Made by a program: the position numbers and the translations under genes. This document shows, piece by piece, positions 15,362 through 23,408 of a DNA stretch of 36,200 nt. The notes beneath the pieces were generated by a model that saw only the letters and a list, made by a program, of their open reading frames with translations, made no database searches and was not told the DNA's origin. This DNA comes from Streptomyces sindenensis. GTDB taxonomy: Bacteria > Actinomycetota > Actinomycetes > Streptomycetales > Streptomycetaceae. Location: the NCBI RefSeq assembly GCF_014649035.1, contig NZ_BMSG01000048.1:1-36200 (forward strand), written 5' to 3'. Position 1 is the stretch's first letter, and each line of letters begins with the position of its first letter.

Positions 15362-15913
15362 ATGACGGAACCCGCATCGTTTTCCTGGCCACCTGCCCCG
15401 ATCGGAACGGCACGGCTCGTGCTCCGTGAATCCGAGGCCCGCGACCGTGCGGCGTTCGTCGAGTTGTTCGCTTCGCCGAAGGTGCGCGCCCACCTCGGTG
15501 GTCCCCACGCGCGGGAGGAGCTCGAACGCGCCGTCCCCGAGGTGCCGGGGCGGCGACCCGGGCTCTTCGTCGTGGAGCTCGATGGGGCGATGATCGGCAC
15601 GGTCACGCTCGAACAGCGGGACGCCGAGCGTCCGGGACGGCTCCGTCCGGAGGGCGGCTGCACCGAACTCGGCTACATGTTCCTGCCGGAGGCGTGGGGT
15701 TCGGGGTACGCCGCCGAGGCGTGCGCCGCCGCGCTCGACTGGTTCGCCGCCGCGTGCCCCGGGGAGCCGGTGGGGCTCTGCACTCAGCTCGCCAACGCCC
15801 CTTCGATGCGCCTCGCGCTGAAGCTGGGTTTCACCGAGGTGACACGGTTCGAGGAGTTCGGCGCGGAGCAGTGGTTCGGCGCGTGGCGGCCGGTCGCACC
15901 CCGTCTCCGGTGA
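15362..15913 (+). CDS. GNAT-family N-acetyltransferase, 183 aa
   Basis: Acetyl-CoA-dependent acetyltransferase of the RimJ/RimL type (Acetyltransf_3). Typical elements in order are IGTARLVLRESEARDRAAF at the N-terminus, LFVVELDGAMIGTVTL in the middle, ELGYMFLPEAWGSGYAAEACAA carrying the acetyl-CoA pyrophosphate loop (WGSGYA for R/QxxGxG/A), and NAPSMRLALKLGFTEVTRFEEF near the C-terminus. Length is normal. The acceptor substrate is unknown; relatives modify ribosomal protein termini, small amines or antibiotics. There is no Shine-Dalgarno sequence before ATG 15362, and the -10 box 7 bases upstream suggests a leaderless mRNA. The stop lies 4 bases from the convergent methyltransferase gene. Confidence 0.9.
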   Translation: MTEPASFSWPPAPIGTARLVLRESEARDRAAFVELFASPKVRAHLGGPHAREELERAVPEVPGRRPGLFVVELDGAMIGTVTLEQRDAERPGRLRPEGGCTELGYMFLPEAWGSGYAAEACAAALDWFAAACPGEPVGLCTQLANAPSMRLALKLGFTEVTRFEEFGAEQWFGAWRPVAPRLR

Positions 15914-15917
15914 GCGT

Positions 15918-16544
15918 TCAGGTGGCCGGGCGCGTGTGCACGCTGACGGCGTAGCCGCCGCCGTCGTTGTAGGGGTCGCCGCTCCAGGTGGCGTAGCGCT
16001 GACGCAGGGACAGTCCGGCCCGGGTGCACCACGCGTCGAACTCGGCGAGGGTCACCGGCGCTTCCTCCAGCGGCAGGTGGGCGGCGTCCAGTCCCATGCC
16101 CGTGACCAGGAGACCGCCGGGGCGCAGTGCGCCGGCCAATTGCCCGACGACGGCCGCTCCGGTGCCGGGGGCCAGCAGAGGGATGACGTTGCCGGCGGCG
16201 AGGACCAGGTCGAAGTCCGTGTCCAGGCCGAGGGTGTCCAGCCGGGCCAGGTCACCGAGGAGCCAGTCCTGTGCGGGCGCCGTGCGGCGTGCGACGGCCA
16301 GCATCGAGGAGTCGACGTCCACGCCGGTGCAGTGGTGGCCCAGTTCGGCGAGCCGGATCGCGATGCGGCCGGTGCCGCAGCCCGCGTCGAGCACGCGGGC
16401 CCCGGGCTCCAGCAGCGCGGTGCAGAAAGTCGCTTCGCCGTGGACGTCATGGCCCGCTGCGGCGAGCCGGGCGAATCGCCGCGCGTACTCGTCCCCCGCC
16501 TGTCCACCGGTCAGTTCTGCCCAACGGTCGCGTTGCCCTGTCAT
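15918..16544 (-). CDS. Class I SAM-dependent methyltransferase, 208 aa
   Basis: The Rossmann-like methyltransferase fold shows motif I VLDAGCGTGRIAIRLAELG (about 57-75), the acidic end of strand 2 in GVDVDSSMLAVAR, and motif IV-type FDLVLAAGNVIPLL. The protein is a compact single domain of normal length, closest in style to the methyltransferase domain 25 group, which usually methylates small molecules. The acceptor is unknown. ATG 16544 is followed by a plausible amphipathic N-terminus and preceded by GGAAGG at some distance; a TATGCT -10 box is visible on this strand near 16586. It is convergent with the acetyltransferase gene. Confidence 0.9.
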   Translation of the reverse strand: MTGQRDRWAELTGGQAGDEYARRFARLAAAGHDVHGEATFCTALLEPGARVLDAGCGTGRIAIRLAELGHHCTGVDVDSSMLAVARRTAPAQDWLLGDLARLDTLGLDTDFDLVLAAGNVIPLLAPGTGAAVVGQLAGALRPGGLLVTGMGLDAAHLPLEEAPVTLAEFDAWCTRAGLSLRQRYATWSGDPYNDGGGYAVSVHTRPAT

Positions 16545-16618
16545 GTTTCCGTATGCCTTCCGGTTCGCCCATTCCCAGCGGGAGCATAGACGAGCCGCCC
16601 GCACGGAGCCGCGTGAGG

Positions 16619-17110
16619 TCAGCCGGTCGTTCCTCGGGGCTTTCGCCCCCACACCGTGAGCATCCCGGCCGACAACGCGGCGCATGCGTCGCTCTCCAGG
16701 TACCGGACCGCCGCGTCGATGCCCGCGTCGTCGATCGGGCCGGTGGCGACCACGGCTTGCCTGCTGCGCTGCCAGGTGCCGGCCCAGAAGCGGCTGATGG
16801 CGCTGCCCGGCACCAGCGGCGGAACGTGGATCTCCGCTGCCACGTGGTCGAGTCAGGCGGTCCCGCTCGGGCAGGTGCATCGTCACGAACCGGGCGTGGA
16901 CGAGCTGAAGGGATCCGGGCGCGAAGTCGGGGGCGGTGACGTCGGCCTGAAGCGTCCGGAGGCCGGGGGCGGGGCGTGCTCCAGGAACCGTACGTCGCGG
17001 TCGACTGCGAGCACGCTCGCCACCCCGGCCTCGGCCGGCAGCCGGCGGGAGACGGTGCCGGTGCCGGCCGTGCGGCCGAGGCTCGCCGTGGCCGGGGCCG
17101 ATCGGTGCAC
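16619..17110 (-). pseudogene. Decayed SAM-dependent methyltransferase
   Basis: Three minus-strand frames each hold a piece of one methyltransferase. Near 17070-16965 one frame reads AGTGTVSRRLPAEAGVASVLAVDRD, the motif I region. A shift near 16960 leads to LQADVTAPDFAPGSLQLVHA and RFVTMHLPERDRL. A second shift near 16860 leads to IHVPPLVPGSAISRFWAGTWQ and an intact C-terminus ending LTVWGRKPRGTTG at 16619. The stretch that normally joins the last two pieces (a further 40-60 residues around the proline-rich post-IV region) is missing, and there is no start or N-terminus upstream. The gene is therefore frameshifted and internally deleted. It is not a copy of the intact methyltransferase at 15918-16544, which has a different sequence. 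Confidence 0.7.
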
Positions 17111-17152
17111 GGCCGGATACCCGCCGGGGTGCGCGGAGTGCCGGTCCGGGGC

Positions 17153-18583
17153 TCAGGGCTGGATCGGCATGGACCAGCAGTTGGAGGTGGACGGTTTGCC
17201 CGCGAGCCGGTCGGTCAGCCAGCCGATCGCCGCGCCCTGGTCGGTGAGAAGGGGCACGAGGTGGTTGGTGAGGATCTTGTCACCGAGATTCGGCAGGACG
17301 ACGGCGTCGTAGGTGATGTCACCGCCTTTGCGGCACCAGTCGACGGCCAGTCGGCGGGCCTGGGCGTGAGGGACGATGTCGTCGTTGACACCGGTGGCCA
17401 GACGCACGGGACCGGAGGGCTTGAGCGTTCCGATGCGCTGCTTTTCCAGGGCGGCCCGGGCCCGGGGCTCGGCTGCGATGATCTCTCCGATGGTTCTGCC
17501 GCTGGTGGTCCACTTGCTGCTCTTGGTGAATCCGTAGCCGAAGATCGCGTCGCCGACGCACATGGTGGAGGCGTCCGCCAGAGCGGCCTTCCCGGTGGTG
17601 CTGATGTTCGCCTCGACGACCGCGCGCAGGTCGGGGTCGGACTGGGCGAATCCATTGATCGACCAGGCCAGCGCACCGGCGAGCGCGCTGCCGTCGATGC
17701 CCTTCATGACCGCGGTCAGGTCGGCGGGCGGCGCGCCGGCGTAGGTCCCGGCGAGCGGTACGTCGGGGGCGTAGGAGGGCTGGAGTTCGGCGGCCGCCGC
17801 ACTCGCGCCGCCGCCCTGGCTGTAGCCGTACAGGCCGGTCCGGGAGGCCGCGGTGACCGAGGCGCCGGGCACGGAGCGCGCGGCACGGGCCGCGTCCAGC
17901 AGGGCGTGCCCCTGGTCGAGGCGGTTGACGTAGGTGTGCAGGCGGTCCGTGGTGCCCAGGCCCACGTAGTCGGTGACGACGACGGCCGCCCCGGTGGCCA
18001 GGATGCGGTAGATGGCCAGCGCCTCGTAGCCCACGGAGACGGTGTCGCCGTTGAGGGTGAGCGGGTGCTGCAGAGCGAAGGAGGGCGCGCACTGGTCGCC
18101 CTGGCCCATGGTGCCCGAGGCGACGGCGACCAGGGGGCGCGGGCCGGATCCCTTCCATGCTGCCGAGGGCTCGATGTAGGCGCCGGTCACGGCCACGGGC
18201 TGCCCTGCCGAGTCGGTGGACTTGTACATGAGGCGGGTCGCGGTGCCGGGCATCGGGCGGCCGTCGAGGCCCGGGATGTTCAGCCCGAGCGGCAGGGCCT
18301 CGGTGCGGATCAACGCGCCGTTGGCTGTCGGTAGTTCGGCCGGAGGCGTATAGAACTCCGGGATGGTGACACCTCGGGAGACCACGGGAGGGGCCTCGGC
18401 CGCGGATGCCGGGACGGCCGACAGGCCCGCGCAGGCGGTTCCCGCGGCCAGGACACAAGCCAGGGCGCGTCCGCGGGCCGAGGGGCGGCGGTGGCGGCCG
18501 GCTTCTTCGGGCCGGACGGCGCCCTGACCCGGGTCCAGGTCAGCGGTGGTGGTGGAACGGAAACGGGCTCTCGTGCGGCTCAC
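17153..18583 (-). CDS. Secreted LIP-family triacylglycerol lipase/esterase, 476 aa
   Basis: Alpha/beta hydrolase of the secretory lipase (LIP) family, known from Candida lipases and common in actinomycetes. A long basic N-region leads to a hydrophobic signal core (about 40-60) and AxA cleavage near ASAA|EAPP. The nucleophile elbow is GYSQGG (Ser255), the acid is probably Asp401 in GVNDDIVP, and the histidine is His441 in LTNHLVPLL. The region between Ser and Asp, with MKGIDGSALAGALAWSINGF, would form the lid. GTG 18583 is supported by GAGGA 8 bases upstream. A TetR regulator is divergent, with a palindrome between the two genes that probably controls this one. Confidence 0.92.
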   Translation of the reverse strand: MSRTRARFRSTTTADLDPGQGAVRPEEAGRHRRPSARGRALACVLAAGTACAGLSAVPASAAEAPPVVSRGVTIPEFYTPPAELPTANGALIRTEALPLGLNIPGLDGRPMPGTATRLMYKSTDSAGQPVAVTGAYIEPSAAWKGSGPRPLVAVASGTMGQGDQCAPSFALQHPLTLNGDTVSVGYEALAIYRILATGAAVVVTDYVGLGTTDRLHTYVNRLDQGHALLDAARAARSVPGASVTAASRTGLYGYSQGGGASAAAAELQPSYAPDVPLAGTYAGAPPADLTAVMKGIDGSALAGALAWSINGFAQSDPDLRAVVEANISTTGKAALADASTMCVGDAIFGYGFTKSSKWTTSGRTIGEIIAAEPRARAALEKQRIGTLKPSGPVRLATGVNDDIVPHAQARRLAVDWCRKGGDITYDAVVLPNLGDKILTNHLVPLLTDQGAAIGWLTDRLAGKPSTSNCWSMPIQP

Positions 18584-18740
18584 GGTGTGTTCCTCGTTTC
18601 TCTCGCGGAGGGTTTGAGGGTCGTGGAGGCGGCCGGGGGCGGCCGAGCTGGTAGGGGACGAAGGAGACGGCGTGGTATACCAAGCCCCCTTCGGAACAGC
18701 TTTGTTACTCGTCGGTCAGTTTCGGCAGCGTAGGTCCGCG

Positions 18741-18755
18741 TGTCACTCAGTGACA
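18741..18755. promoter_or_regulatory. 15-bp palindrome, candidate TetR operator
   Basis: TGTCACT and AGTGACA are perfect inverted arms around a single C. The site lies in the 261-bp divergent region between the lipase (start 18583, minus) and the TetR gene (start 18845, plus). Size and symmetry fit a TetR-family dimer site. Confidence 0.55.
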
Positions 18756-18844
18756 AGACGTCTGCACACGTCATTTCCTCCAGCGGCCGCTATGCTGCCG
18801 GGACAAAACGGGGCCAGGGGCGGGAACGGAATCCGGGGGCGTAG

Positions 18845-19510
18845 GTGAGTGAACTGCCGTCCACAGAGGGCTGGTTCAAGGCGAGCGGCGGTCTCGGGGC
18901 GGAGGTCGTCGGGAAACCGTCGCTCGCTCAGCGGCGCCGGGAGGCCCTCCGCCTGGAGATCGCCGGTGAGGCGGTCCGCCTGTTCACCTCGCAGGGCGTC
19001 GCCGGCACCACGGGCGAGGAGATCGCCCGGGCCGTGGGCATCTCGTCCCGCACGCTGTGGCGGCACTTCCCCACCAAGGAGAGCTGCGTCCTGCCCATAC
19101 TCTCGGCAGGGCTCCGCTTCGCCGTGGACCAGTTGGCCGCGTGGCCGTCCGAAATGACACTGGTGGACTTCGTGACGCGGACCGGCCGGAGCGGCACCCT
19201 GCCCCCAGCAGCCCCGGCCATCCTCGATCTGATCCGTATGACGTCCACGGAGCCCGCACTCCGGGCCGTCTGGCTGCAGGCCCACGACGACGCCCTGCCG
19301 GTGCTCGCGGAGCTCCTCGCCCGGAGATCCGGTGGCAGCGCCGACGACCTGCGCACGAAGGTGCACGCGGCAGCGGTCAACGGCGCGCTGCGCGCGGCGG
19401 CGGAGGAGTTCGCGCATCGCTACGCGGACGATCCCGAGGCCTCGGGTGAGGAGATCACGGCGTGCGTCCTGGCCGCGCTGCGGGCCGCGGCGGAGGGCCT
19501 GCCGTACTGA
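18845..19510 (+). CDS. TetR-family transcriptional regulator, 221 aa
   Basis: The DNA-binding domain occupies about residues 28-80: QRRREALRLEIAGEAVRLFTSQGVAGTTGEEIARAVGISSRTLWRHFPTKESCV, a textbook TetR helix-turn-helix with a W in place of the common Y in the recognition helix. The C-terminal all-helical ligand domain (about 85-221) is not assignable to a known effector class. GTG 18845 is used as start; the upstream GGGGGCG is a weak ribosome site, and an internal start is possible since the first 25 residues are poorly conserved in type. It is divergent from the secreted lipase and most likely represses it and itself through the 18741-18755 palindrome. Confidence 0.9.
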   Translation: MSELPSTEGWFKASGGLGAEVVGKPSLAQRRREALRLEIAGEAVRLFTSQGVAGTTGEEIARAVGISSRTLWRHFPTKESCVLPILSAGLRFAVDQLAAWPSEMTLVDFVTRTGRSGTLPPAAPAILDLIRMTSTEPALRAVWLQAHDDALPVLAELLARRSGGSADDLRTKVHAAAVNGALRAAAEEFAHRYADDPEASGEEITACVLAALRAAAEGLPY

Positions 19511-19650
19511 CCCCCGCGGGCGCTGAGCGAAATGGGCTTCAGGTTCCCTTCAGTTCGGGCTGTTAGAGTGCAGCCCTGCGTCGGTAATTCGCCGAGCGGC
19601 TTTGGCAGTTCGTTCTACGGGCCGAATCGACCGGGACAAGGAGCGTAGGA

Positions 19651-20010
19651 ATGCGCTGCAGGGAGATGCTGGCCCTCTACGCCGGTATCGCCGCGCTTCT
19701 GATGATTTCCGCGTTCGCCCTGGGCTCCTCCCGGACTCTGGGCGCCGTCGACGCGGCAGCGCCTTCGCCGGCCCATGCCGTGTCCGTGTTCGACGTATCG
19801 GGACCGTCCGTTCCGCTGGACGGCGTGGACGGTGACGTCACACTCCAGCAGCGCCACAAGGCGGGAAACACGACGGCTTCGCCCCCCGCTCAGGCAGGCT
19901 CTTCTTCCTCGGTACCGGATCTGAACGACTGCCCGGCGGGCGTCTTTCGGCACCATGCTGCGTCATGGGGGCCGCCGATCCCTGCCCAGGCCCGGATCCT
20001 TCGCTGCTGA
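19651..20010 (+). CDS. Small exported or membrane-anchored protein, 119 aa
   Basis: The frame has high G/C at third positions throughout and a strong ribosome site, AAGGAG 7 bases before ATG 19651. The N-terminus MRCREMLALYAGIAALLMISAFALG is a signal peptide or single membrane anchor (about 7-25). The rest is Ser/Pro/Ala-rich with no domain I recognise, ending in a Cys-containing tail (CPAGVF and a final Cys). A TTAGAG-type -10 box near 19563 may be its promoter. It sits alone between the TetR and DedA genes. Function unknown. The 249 bases that follow, to 20259, hold only an A/T-rich stretch near 20125-20180 that could contain the DedA promoter. Confidence 0.6.
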   Translation: MRCREMLALYAGIAALLMISAFALGSSRTLGAVDAAAPSPAHAVSVFDVSGPSVPLDGVDGDVTLQQRHKAGNTTASPPAQAGSSSSVPDLNDCPAGVFRHHAASWGPPIPAQARILRC

Positions 20011-20259
20011 GGGAGGCCGTCCGGTCACCCGGTGATCGTCCGGAATGCGAGCGCCGGTCCTCCGCCCGCCGCCACGCGCCGGCCGCCGCGTCCCTACCCG
20101 CACGTATCGCGCATCCGCATCCCCTGTTTCGCCTTTATTTCGTCTTTCGGCTTTCGACTTTCTGAGTCCTTTATCAGCACGTGGACCGCGCCATTCCCTC
20201 GTGATACAGGCCGTACGGGGATACCCGAAAACTATGACCCACCCCTGGAGCAGACGTAC

Positions 20260-20916
20260 ATGTACCACTTCCCCCTCGCCTCGGAACCGACGAGCGGCAT
20301 CGCAGGGTGGGCGACCGGCCTCGTCGACACCATGGGCGGCCCCGGGGCCGGGCTGGCGATCGCCCTGGAGAACCTCTTCCCTCCGCTGCCGAGTGAGATC
20401 ATTCTGCCGCTGACGGGCTTCGCGGCGGGGCAGGGAGTGATCAGCCTGTTCTCCGCCCTCTTCTGGACGACGCTGGGCTCGGTGGTGGGGGCGGTCGCGC
20501 TCTACTGGATCGGGGCCCTCTTCGGCCGGAAGCGGATGTACGCCCTGTGGGGGCGGCTCCCTCTGGTGAAGGTGTCCGACCTGGAGAAGACCGAGAGGTG
20601 GTTCCTCAAGCACGGCAGGAAGGCCATCTTCTTCGGCCGGATGATTCCGATTTTCCGCAGCCTGATCAGCATCCCTGCGGGCGTCGAGCGGATGCCCCTG
20701 CCGATCTTCGTTGTCTTCACCGCGCTGGGCAGCTTCGTATGGAACTTCCTCCTCGTGATGGCCGGATATCTGCTGGGTGACCAGTGGGACCTCGTGGAGC
20801 GTTACGTCGGGGTGCTCTCCAAGGTGGTGCTCGGGCTGGTCGTCGCGGCGCTCGCCGTGTGGGTCGTTCGCAGGGTGCGTGCCCGACGGGGCGAGCGGCA
20901 GACCCACCACGTATGA
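20260..20916 (+). CDS. DedA/VTT-family membrane protein, 218 aa
   Basis: DedA proteins are conserved inner-membrane proteins, now linked to recycling of lipid carriers such as undecaprenyl phosphate. The family core is seen as ENLFPPLPSEIILPLTGFAAGQG (about 31-55), a re-entrant loop, then SALFWTTLGSVVGAVALYWIGALFGR and the second signature FFGRMIPIFRSLISIPAGVERMPLPIFVVFTALGSFVWN. Five to six hydrophobic segments are visible. The conserved Glu and Arg residues of the two signatures are present. ATG 20260 is chosen because it begins just before the family N-terminus and has GGAG 9 bases upstream; the frame is open further upstream but lacks coding quality there. Neighbours give no further clue. 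Confidence 0.9.
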   Translation: MYHFPLASEPTSGIAGWATGLVDTMGGPGAGLAIALENLFPPLPSEIILPLTGFAAGQGVISLFSALFWTTLGSVVGAVALYWIGALFGRKRMYALWGRLPLVKVSDLEKTERWFLKHGRKAIFFGRMIPIFRSLISIPAGVERMPLPIFVVFTALGSFVWNFLLVMAGYLLGDQWDLVERYVGVLSKVVLGLVVAALAVWVVRRVRARRGERQTHHV

Positions 20917-20991
20917 CCGTTTTCCAGGCATGACCGTCAAGGGGTCGCGTGCGGTGCGCGGCCCATCGATCCGATCGACAAGGTGGCAGGC

Positions 20992-21552
20992 ATGGCAATG
21001 TGGGATCGCATCAAGGACCAGGCCAAGGGGCTGCAGCAGCAGGCGCAGGGCGCGAGGGGCCCTGCCGGTCAGCGGCAGCCGGGAACAGGGGGCCCGGGCG
21101 CCTCGGGGGGCTCGAAGGAGAAGCTGGTCGGGCTGCTCAAGTCGCAGCTCGGCTCCCTGAAGACGGAGCTCAAGAGCGGGGCCTACCGGGACGCCAGCAT
21201 GGCGATGTGCGCGCTGGTCGCGGCCGCCGACGGATCCGTCGACCCCGCCGAGCGGCACCATGTGGAGAACCTGATCCTGCAGAACGACGTCCTGCAGAAC
21301 TTCCCTCCCGAGCAGCTGCGGCAGCGGTTCAACAGGCATGTCGACCAGCTGATGTTCAACTTCCAGCAGGGCAAGGCCGATGCCATGCAGGAGATCGCCA
21401 AGGCGGCGAAGAAGCCGGTGGAGGCCAAGGCGGTCGTCCAGACCGGGTTCGTGATCGCCGGCGCGGACGGGTACATCGCCCCGGCCGAGGCGCAGGTTCT
21501 GCGGGAGGCGTGCGTGGCGCTCGGTGTCTCCCCGCAGGAGTTCGGCCTCTGA
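20992..21552 (+). CDS. TerB-family tellurite-resistance-type protein, 186 aa
   Basis: Soluble all-helical TerB domain, about residues 48-186, preceded by a Gln/Gly/Ala-rich amphipathic leader. The two acidic metal-binding turns of TerB are visible: VAAADGSVDPAERHHVE and VIAGADGYIAPAEAQVLREA, each with the AxxDGxxxxxE pattern. TerB binds calcium or other metal ions and forms membrane-associated complexes with TerC in stress islands. Here no terA, terC, terD or terZ gene is nearby, so this is an isolated member of the kind often found in Streptomyces. ATG 20992 is preferred (AAGG 8 bases upstream); GTG 20983 and ATG 20998 are in frame alternatives. Confidence 0.88.
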   Translation: MAMWDRIKDQAKGLQQQAQGARGPAGQRQPGTGGPGASGGSKEKLVGLLKSQLGSLKTELKSGAYRDASMAMCALVAAADGSVDPAERHHVENLILQNDVLQNFPPEQLRQRFNRHVDQLMFNFQQGKADAMQEIAKAAKKPVEAKAVVQTGFVIAGADGYIAPAEAQVLREACVALGVSPQEFGL

Positions 21553-21757
21553 GCCGTCCGGTGCCCGGTCGCCTCGGCTCTCGGTGCCGGGCGGCGGGCC
21601 CGCCTGACGGGCCGTCGGAGTGATCGGGGCTTTTCGCCGACGTTCCGTCCGGTTCGAACGAGCACAGCACAACCTTGGGCGTTCCTTGATCGTCAAACGG
21701 ACTGCCGGGGCATCCCACGCCCCGGCAGGAGTGCTTGTGCCCAGTCACTGGAGAACC

Positions 21758-23104
21758 ATGAGACCCGTCTCCGTCCACCCGTTCGTACGCTTCGGCGCCG
21801 GTGCCGTCGCGACCGCCGGAATCCTGCTGGCCTCTCTGTCCGTACCGGCGTCCGCCGCCGAGTCCGACCAGCTGTGGATCGCCGCGCCGTCCGAGAAGAA
21901 CCTGCAGACAGGCGCCGAGACCGGTACCCCGGTCCAGGTCGGCCTGTACCACGACAACTCCAGCTTCACCGTCACGGACGGCCGTCTGACCGTCGACGTC
22001 TCCGGCCTCGCGGGTGTGGCCGAGGTGACCTGGCCCGAGAACTGCGCGCCCACGGGGACGACCGCCGTGTGCTCCGTCGCCCAGGTGCCCGTGCTCGGCT
22101 CGGACTACAGCCCGCAGGTGCTGCTGGAGGTCCGCGCCGCCGACGGCTCCGAGGCGGGAGCGCAGGGCCGGATCACGTACGCGGCGACCGCGACCGGCGG
22201 CCCGGAGGGGACGCTGCAGGCGCCGCTGGACTCCTTCGAGACCACGCTCACCGTGGCCTCCGGCCCCGACCTCGTCCTGGAGGGGCTCGACCCGGTGAAG
22301 GGCGCCGCCCCCGGGTCGGTGCTCACGGCGCCGCTCAGGGTGACCAACGAGGGGAAGGAGCCCGCCCGAGGCTTCACCCTCGGGATGATGGCGTCGTACG
22401 GCCTCGGCTTCGACTCGCGGTACGACGCGTGCACGTACACGCAGACGGGCGGCGACTACGCGCCCATGTCCCGTGCCGAGTGCGCCTTCGACCGGGTGCT
22501 CCAGTCCGGTGAGAGCTTCACCCTGCCGGAGCCGCTGCGGATCGCCCTGGCGGACCACGCGTTGCGGGAGCGTCTCGACGTCGGCGTGCAGCCCGCCGAC
22601 GGGGTCGCGGACATCAACGACGAGAACAACTACAGGATTCTCGCGGTGGACGCGGTGAACACGGCCGACTTCGCGGTACGCGGTTCCCGGGTCCGCGGCG
22701 CCGTGGGCGAGACCGTGAAGGCCTCACTCACCTTCCGCAACAAGGGGCCGGGCTGGCTCGGCAACCTCGGTTCGGGTGACTCGGTCGCCCTGGTCGACTT
22801 CACGGTTCCCGAGGGTGTCACCGTCACCCGCGTGCCCGCCGCGTGCGAGCCCCGCACGCTGGATGACGGCAACTACCCGTCCGGGCGTCTGGGCGCTCCG
22901 CGTTACGTGTGCGAGATGCCGTACTGGGTGCTGGAGGACACCGTGCGCACCTTCCGCTTCGATCTCCGCGTCGACACGGTCGTGCCCGACGCGAAGGGGC
23001 AGGTGGCCCTGCGTCCAGTGATCAGGGGTACCGGCTTCCCGCACGACCCGAAGCCCCGCAACAACACGGCATGGGTGACGGTCAACCCGACCCCCGCCGC
23101 GTAG
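21758..23104 (+). CDS. Large secreted protein with CARDB/DUF11-like repeats, 448 aa
   Basis: A signal peptide with cleavage near ASAA|ESDQ exports this protein. The mature region has repeated immunoglobulin-like beta modules: DLVLEGLDPVKGAAPGSVLTAPLRVTNEGKEPARGF (near 175) and DFAVRGSRVRGAVGETVKASLTFRNKGPGW (near 305) follow the CARDB/DUF11 adhesion-module pattern, and each module has a Cys pair typical of exported actinobacterial proteins. There is no LPXTG sorting signal, no catalytic motif and no C-terminal membrane segment, so it is probably released or loosely wall-associated. ATG 21758 has GGAGAA upstream. A strong hairpin terminator follows 8 bases after the stop. Confidence 0.85.
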   Translation: MRPVSVHPFVRFGAGAVATAGILLASLSVPASAAESDQLWIAAPSEKNLQTGAETGTPVQVGLYHDNSSFTVTDGRLTVDVSGLAGVAEVTWPENCAPTGTTAVCSVAQVPVLGSDYSPQVLLEVRAADGSEAGAQGRITYAATATGGPEGTLQAPLDSFETTLTVASGPDLVLEGLDPVKGAAPGSVLTAPLRVTNEGKEPARGFTLGMMASYGLGFDSRYDACTYTQTGGDYAPMSRAECAFDRVLQSGESFTLPEPLRIALADHALRERLDVGVQPADGVADINDENNYRILAVDAVNTADFAVRGSRVRGAVGETVKASLTFRNKGPGWLGNLGSGDSVALVDFTVPEGVTVTRVPAACEPRTLDDGNYPSGRLGAPRYVCEMPYWVLEDTVRTFRFDLRVDTVVPDAKGQVALRPVIRGTGFPHDPKPRNNTAWVTVNPTPAA

Positions 23105-23111
23105 CGGCCGA

Positions 23112-23147
23112 GACCCGGCGGGGCAGGTGCCTCTCCCCCGCCGGGTC
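23112..23147. terminator. Bidirectional hairpin terminator
   Basis: A perfect 12-bp stem (GACCCGGCGGGG with its complement) and a 12-base loop lie between the plus-strand secreted protein gene and the convergent ferredoxin gene. There is no long T run, which is usual for Streptomyces terminators. Confidence 0.75.
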
Positions 23148-23205
23148 CGGCCCGGTCCGGACCCGGCGTCCCGGACCGTCCCCCGCCGTCGTCGGTCGTC
23201 GGGGT

Positions 23206-23403
23206 TCAGTTGTCGGTGAGGGACACCGCCCCGACCGGGCAGGCCCGTGCGGCTTCCCGTACCAGTGGGTGACTGTCCGTCACCGCCGGGCGGTCGGGGA
23301 GCATCTCGCTGAACCCGTCATCGTCCTGTGTGAAGACGTCCGGCGCGGTCAGCGCACACATACCGGCTCCCACGCAGCGTTCCCTGTCGACCCGGATGCC
23401 CAT
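23206..23403 (-). CDS. Small ferredoxin, 3Fe-4S type, P450 partner, 65 aa
   Basis: Electron carrier of the kind that feeds actinobacterial P450s. The cluster ligands are Cys10, Cys16 and Cys55 (in ACPVGAV); the position of the usual second cysteine is Ala13 (CVGAGMC), which predicts a [3Fe-4S] rather than [4Fe-4S] cluster. The acidic surface DDDGF is typical. ATG 23403 is taken as start, but an in-frame GTG at 23412 overlaps the P450 stop and would add three residues; the G-rich run GAGGGGG just before the ATG is close for a ribosome site. Either way it is translationally coupled to the P450 and surely serves it. Confidence 0.9.
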   Translation of the reverse strand: MGIRVDRERCVGAGMCALTAPDVFTQDDDGFSEMLPDRPAVTDSHPLVREAARACPVGAVSLTDN

Positions 23404-23408
23404 CCCCC

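Noticed and set aside
20992..21552. Tellurite-resistance island
   Set aside because: Only a single TerB-type gene is present, without terA, terC, terD or terZ.
19963..21696. 577-codon minus-strand open frame
   Set aside because: It is opposite the DedA and TerB genes, which have recognisable motifs; the translation is low-complexity Arg/Pro/Gln/His.
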